Source: Bacteroidales bacterium (lineage in GTDB: Bacteria > Bacteroidota > Bacteroidia > Bacteroidales > F082). Taken from it: a DNA stretch of 64,000 bases. Below, piece by piece: positions 61,238-64,000 of the stretch (position 1 is its first letter; every line of letters begins with the position of its first letter). A program made the translations under genes and the position numbers. The notes below the pieces were generated by a model, which did no database searches, had not been told where the DNA came from, and saw only the letters and a program-made list of their open reading frames with translations. Location of the stretch: NCBI GenBank assembly GCA_024709145.1, contig JANJXG010000003.1:16776-80775 (forward strand), given 5' to 3'.

Positions 61238-62860
61238 TCAGGGCTGGTTCTCTTTTTTTTGGGCAGGCATGTAATCCTTCATTCGGTTGAGCATCCAAAG
61301 GCTGCTAACCATGCAGTTATTCCAGAATTCCTCAAAACCAGCGGCCCAGAAAGTTGGTATACGGCCACAGTCTTCCTGAACATTTACCACACTGTTGGCA
61401 AGGGTAAGGGCTTTTTCAAGGTAGATTGGCTCGCCTGTTTTAATCCATGCCAGTTGATAGGTGTCGATCATCTGCACTGCACTCGCATCGATGGGAACAT
61501 AGCAATGATATTGTTCCAGCACTGCTGGTACGTGCCAGCTTTGGCTGCTGTTGTTCCAGTTGTCATATATGCCGGGTTGTTCCCAAACCACAAATTGATC
61601 TTCGCAGAAGTCGATCAACCTGACAGCCAGACTGCGGTGGTAGCCTTGTTCGTCCGGATGGTTCAACAGGTATTGAGCAAACCACGAAGCTTCATATTTG
61701 GTGAGGTTTTCGTAAGGTTTCGCAGCATCAACATCTTCAAACTGTCCGGTCCAGTCCCAGGTCTTAACAGGATTGTTGAATGTCCAGCTAACAGCCTTTT
61801 CAATGATTGGATTGAACTCTGTTTGTTGATATTTTTCTGAGAGTAGCTGCAAGAACTGAACGATTTTCATCGGAATGCAAAAAACGTCGGTAACGGGTTT
61901 GCCGGTGGTTTTGTCAAGCCTTACATACCAGGTGCCATTGCTATGTTGTGTTTTACGGTAGGTTCGGGCAATGCGCAGGGCAGCTTCAAAGTAGGTGCTG
62001 TCGGCAGTTTCATCAAAGAGCAGGAGGAAACTTTGGCCTGTTGCCGCAGGTTCTGTGAGAATTATTTGATTCTGAAACCGTGCTGCAGCCAGGTGATCTC
62101 CTTCATATACCTGCGGAAACCCTTCGAGGGCTGCCCCTTTTTTTTCACTATGGTCAATCAGATAGTTAGCAGCAAGTTGAGCAATACGCAGACTGATACT
62201 GTCGTCAGGAAACTGCCTGTGATAGAGTACCATGGCGTTAATTACACTGCCAACCTCAAGGGCTGAATAGCAGTAAATTGGATGCAGTTGGTGATTAGGA
62301 CGTCCATCTGAAAGCCAGGCCTGAATGTGGGGCTGTTCAAACATGAAGTCAAGACCTTTTGTCAAGGCCTCTGCATAGCTTTTATTGGCCGGAGGATAAG
62401 GCGGACAAAAGGCTGCTGCTTTGTGAAATAGTTTTTCGGCTATCAGGACATGCCGGCTTCCAGTGGAATCCACAGCTTCGATCTTTAGGTAGACTCCTCC
62501 TGCCGGCACCGAGTCCCAAACTGGTTCCAGCGATGAAGATGGTGTTTTTGCCATAAACCGATGGTGTTGGTGGTCGGCAAATGAAAAAATGTCAAATGCA
62601 TAATAAGCCGGCTTTTGATTGATCCAACTGCTGTTGCTGGTTTCAAAAGCTGGCGCAAATTTGTACATCTTTGCGTGATCATTCCAAAAAACAGGTATGG
62701 AATCATCTTCGCTATAAGCTGGGAGTAACGATTTTGAGGCAGAAGACTCAATGATCCGTATTAACTCCTGTCCGACCAAGTTATTGCTATAACATACCGG
62801 ATTCATAATTAATACCCAAAACAGGATTAGAAGATTCCATTTCAAATCAAGCAGTTTCAT
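61238..62860 (-). CDS. Secreted alpha-helical toroid protein, glycan-active candidate
   Basis: This 540-residue protein has an N-terminal hydrophobic signal (NLLILFWVLIMNPVCYS) and a short beta-rich part, then from about residue 165 a series of helix pairs like those of six-hairpin (alpha/alpha-toroid) glycosidases, lyases and C5-epimerases. Suggestive stretches are YSALEVGSVINAMVLYHR, TGQSFLLLFDETADSTYFEAALRIA, HSNGTWYVRLDKTTGKPV, LTKYEASWFAQYLLNHPDEQ and IYDNWNNSSQSWHVPAVL. I cannot assign a CAZy family or catalytic residues. It is monocistronic with its own promoter. Confidence 0.65.
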   Translation of the reverse strand: MKLLDLKWNLLILFWVLIMNPVCYSNNLVGQELIRIIESSASKSLLPAYSEDDSIPVFWNDHAKMYKFAPAFETSNSSWINQKPAYYAFDIFSFADHQHHRFMAKTPSSSLEPVWDSVPAGGVYLKIEAVDSTGSRHVLIAEKLFHKAAAFCPPYPPANKSYAEALTKGLDFMFEQPHIQAWLSDGRPNHQLHPIYCYSALEVGSVINAMVLYHRQFPDDSISLRIAQLAANYLIDHSEKKGAALEGFPQVYEGDHLAAARFQNQIILTEPAATGQSFLLLFDETADSTYFEAALRIARTYRKTQHSNGTWYVRLDKTTGKPVTDVFCIPMKIVQFLQLLSEKYQQTEFNPIIEKAVSWTFNNPVKTWDWTGQFEDVDAAKPYENLTKYEASWFAQYLLNHPDEQGYHRSLAVRLIDFCEDQFVVWEQPGIYDNWNNSSQSWHVPAVLEQYHCYVPIDASAVQMIDTYQLAWIKTGEPIYLEKALTLANSVVNVQEDCGRIPTFWAAGFEEFWNNCMVSSLWMLNRMKDYMPAQKKENQP

Positions 62861-62903
62861 TTAACCATGATTACAAACCCTCTGGTTCGATCCGGAGAGT
62901 GTG

Positions 62904-62935
62904 CAAAGATAGAAAAGCTTCATGAGTGTTTCCAA
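62904..62935 (-). promoter_or_regulatory. Promoter of the toroid-protein gene
   Basis: On the minus strand TTG (62933-62935), a 21-bp spacer and TATCTTTG (62904-62911) match the Bacteroidota consensus. The box is 43 bp from the start codon at 62860. Confidence 0.55.
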
Positions 62936-63110
62936 TTAACCACAGACAGCTTAAAATTGTAAGTGATTCGGGCAGGTATTTCATTTACAAATTTAAGAAA
63001 ACCATTCCATGCAGGTCACGCACTCACCATATTGACTTTAATTCAATACCTTGAATGCTTCTTGTTTATTGGAATTACACTGGAATACGGTTGTTGGAAC
63101 CAACTTTCAA

Positions 63111-64000
63111 TTAGCTGCTGACGTTCACTCCTTTTTTCAGGGCAAATTGAAGGTAGATAAAACCAAGGATGCCTGCCAACAATGATGCCATCAAGATCAT
63201 AAGTTTGGCGTTGTTGATGATCACTGTGTCTTCAAAAGCGAGGAGGGTAATAAAGATCGACATGGTGAAGCCGATACCGGCCAAAAATCCTGCTCCAAGG
63301 ATGTTGTTCCAGCTAAGTCCGTCGGATAGTTTACTGATCCCGGTAACCACGGCCACATAACTCATCACAAAAACCCCGAGTGGTTTGCCGATCAGCAGCC
63401 CAAGTGCAATGCCCAGTGAATAAGGTTCGGTGAATAGTTGACCGACATCAGAACTCAGGGTTAAGGCTGTATTGGCAAGGGCAAATACCGGAAGGATAAA
63501 AAAGGCAACCGGTTTGTGCAGGAAGTGTTGTAAAGTGTAGGAAGGTGAATCTTCATCTGTTTTACCGAAAGGAATGGCAAATGCAAGCAATACTCCTGTA
63601 ATCGTGGCATGAACGCCCGAATTTAACATAAAAAACCACATTGCAAGCCCACCGGTAAGATACACCAGGAGTTGTTTGACCTTTAATCTATTGAGGATGA
63701 GAAGGAAGCCAAAAATTCCTAATGCGATACCCAGATCGGGCAGTGAGAGATCTTTCGTGTAAAAGAATGCGATGATCAGGATAGCTCCAAGGTCGTCGAT
63801 GACGGCAAGGGCTGTCAGAAAAATTTTCAGACTGAGCGGCACTCTGTTTCCAAGCAGTGAAAGAACACCGAGGGCAAAAGCTATGTCGGTTGCCATCGGG
63901 ATGCCAATTCCTGGTTGGGTTGGCGTGTCAATGTTAAAATACAGATAGATTCCTGCAGGCACGAGCATGCCTCCCAAAGCCGCAAAAATAGGCAGCATTG
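63111..64000 (-). CDS. nhaA: Na+/H+ antiporter NhaA (truncated by window end)
   Basis: This is the C-terminal three quarters of NhaA; the frame runs off the window, and the internal Met at 63998 is not the true start because ALGGMLVPAGIYLYFN is normally mid-protein. The sodium-binding pair of Asp appears in MATDIAFALGVLSLLGNRVP and AVIDDLGAILIIAFFY. About eight helices are present. It exchanges cytoplasmic Na+ for external H+ and would interact with sodium-coupled Rnf, SSS and Na/Pi systems in this window. Confidence 0.95.
   Translation of the reverse strand, partial: MLPIFAALGGMLVPAGIYLYFNIDTPTQPGIGIPMATDIAFALGVLSLLGNRVPLSLKIFLTALAVIDDLGAILIIAFFYTKDLSLPDLGIALGIFGFLLILNRLKVKQLLVYLTGGLAMWFFMLNSGVHATITGVLLAFAIPFGKTDEDSPSYTLQHFLHKPVAFFILPVFALANTALTLSSDVGQLFTEPYSLGIALGLLIGKPLGVFVMSYVAVVTGISKLSDGLSWNNILGAGFLAGIGFTMSIFITLLAFEDTVIINNAKLMILMASLLAGILGFIYLQFALKKGVNVSS

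Noticed and set aside
1..64000. tRNA, rRNA, insertion sequence or prophage genes
   Set aside because: No transposase, integrase or phage protein was found among the frames, and no tRNA-like cloverleaf was noticed in the intergenic gaps; a covariance-model scan was not possible.

Overview
The window reads as chromosomal DNA of a Bacteroidota bacterium, most likely from a Bacteroidales-like anaerobic lineage. The evidence is two proteins with type IX secretion (T9SS) C-terminal sorting signals, the T9SS regulator PorX, several intergenic sites matching the Bacteroidota promoter (TTTG or TTG, about 17-22 bp, TAnnTTTG), an RseC-RnfBCDGEA cluster, a lipid A gene (lpxB) and PKD, LruC, GLUG and DUF1080 proteins typical of the phylum. 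No tRNA, rRNA, CRISPR array or insertion sequence was seen. Genus cannot be set from the sequence alone.

Layout. 1-1573: end of a sensor kinase, its OmpR-type regulator and a small membrane protein, closed by a bidirectional terminator. 1638-3989 (-): a hexose MFS importer and ROK sugar kinase. 4222-5709 (+): a polysaccharide flippase. 5815-9728 (-): DUF4783 protein, nadC, a YihY/BrkB membrane protein, then an AT-rich GT2 and FkbM methyltransferase pair. 9966-14168 (+): a lipoprotein, an AT-rich GLUG/FnIII surface protein with a T9SS tail, an SDR and RseC. 14493-19567 (+): the complete Rnf ferredoxin:NAD+ ion pump, rnfBCDGEA. 19768-22254 (+): an LruC lipoprotein holding a regular 20-21 residue repeat. 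22438-26552 (+): a metal permease with an HMA tail, a DUF3298 protein and a Na/Pi symporter. 26558-33038 (-): LutA-like protein, aroA-aroB, and the operon porX-tsaE-ald. 33173-34414 (+): an HD phosphohydrolase.

34629-40950 (+) is the most coherent metabolic locus: DoxX, three Gfo/Idh/MocA oxidoreductases (two with Tat signals), a Tat-type sugar isomerase-like TIM barrel and a DUF1080 lipoprotein, ended by a 17-bp-stem terminator. It resembles the 3-keto-glycoside pathway of Bacteroides (oxidise C3, cleave the glycosidic bond, reduce), placed mostly in the periplasm. 41093-50762 (+) carries envelope and housekeeping genes (DUF2520, KdsC-like phosphatase, UbiA-like prenyltransferase, Maf, DUF502, SurE, LpxB), interrupted by a hexose-use trio (galM, nucleotidyltransferase, SSS symporter).

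50918-57804 (+): a DUF2271-PKD-T9SS protein, a GH3 glycosidase with inserted PA14, a tandem adenylate kinase with a degenerate second half, and a leucine-rich repeat protein. 57838-62860 (-): GNAT acetyltransferase, a LysA-like PLP decarboxylase, a DEAD-box RNA helicase and a secreted helical-toroid protein of unknown activity. The window ends inside nhaA (-).

Together the genes suggest a sugar-scavenging anaerobe: import and phosphorylation of hexoses, periplasmic and surface glycan attack, Rnf-based energy conservation and T9SS export of surface proteins. The observations most worth checking are the DoxX/Tat/DUF1080 locus, the tandem adenylate kinase, the palindrome at the DUF4783-nadC start, the LruC solenoid repeat and the toroid protein.
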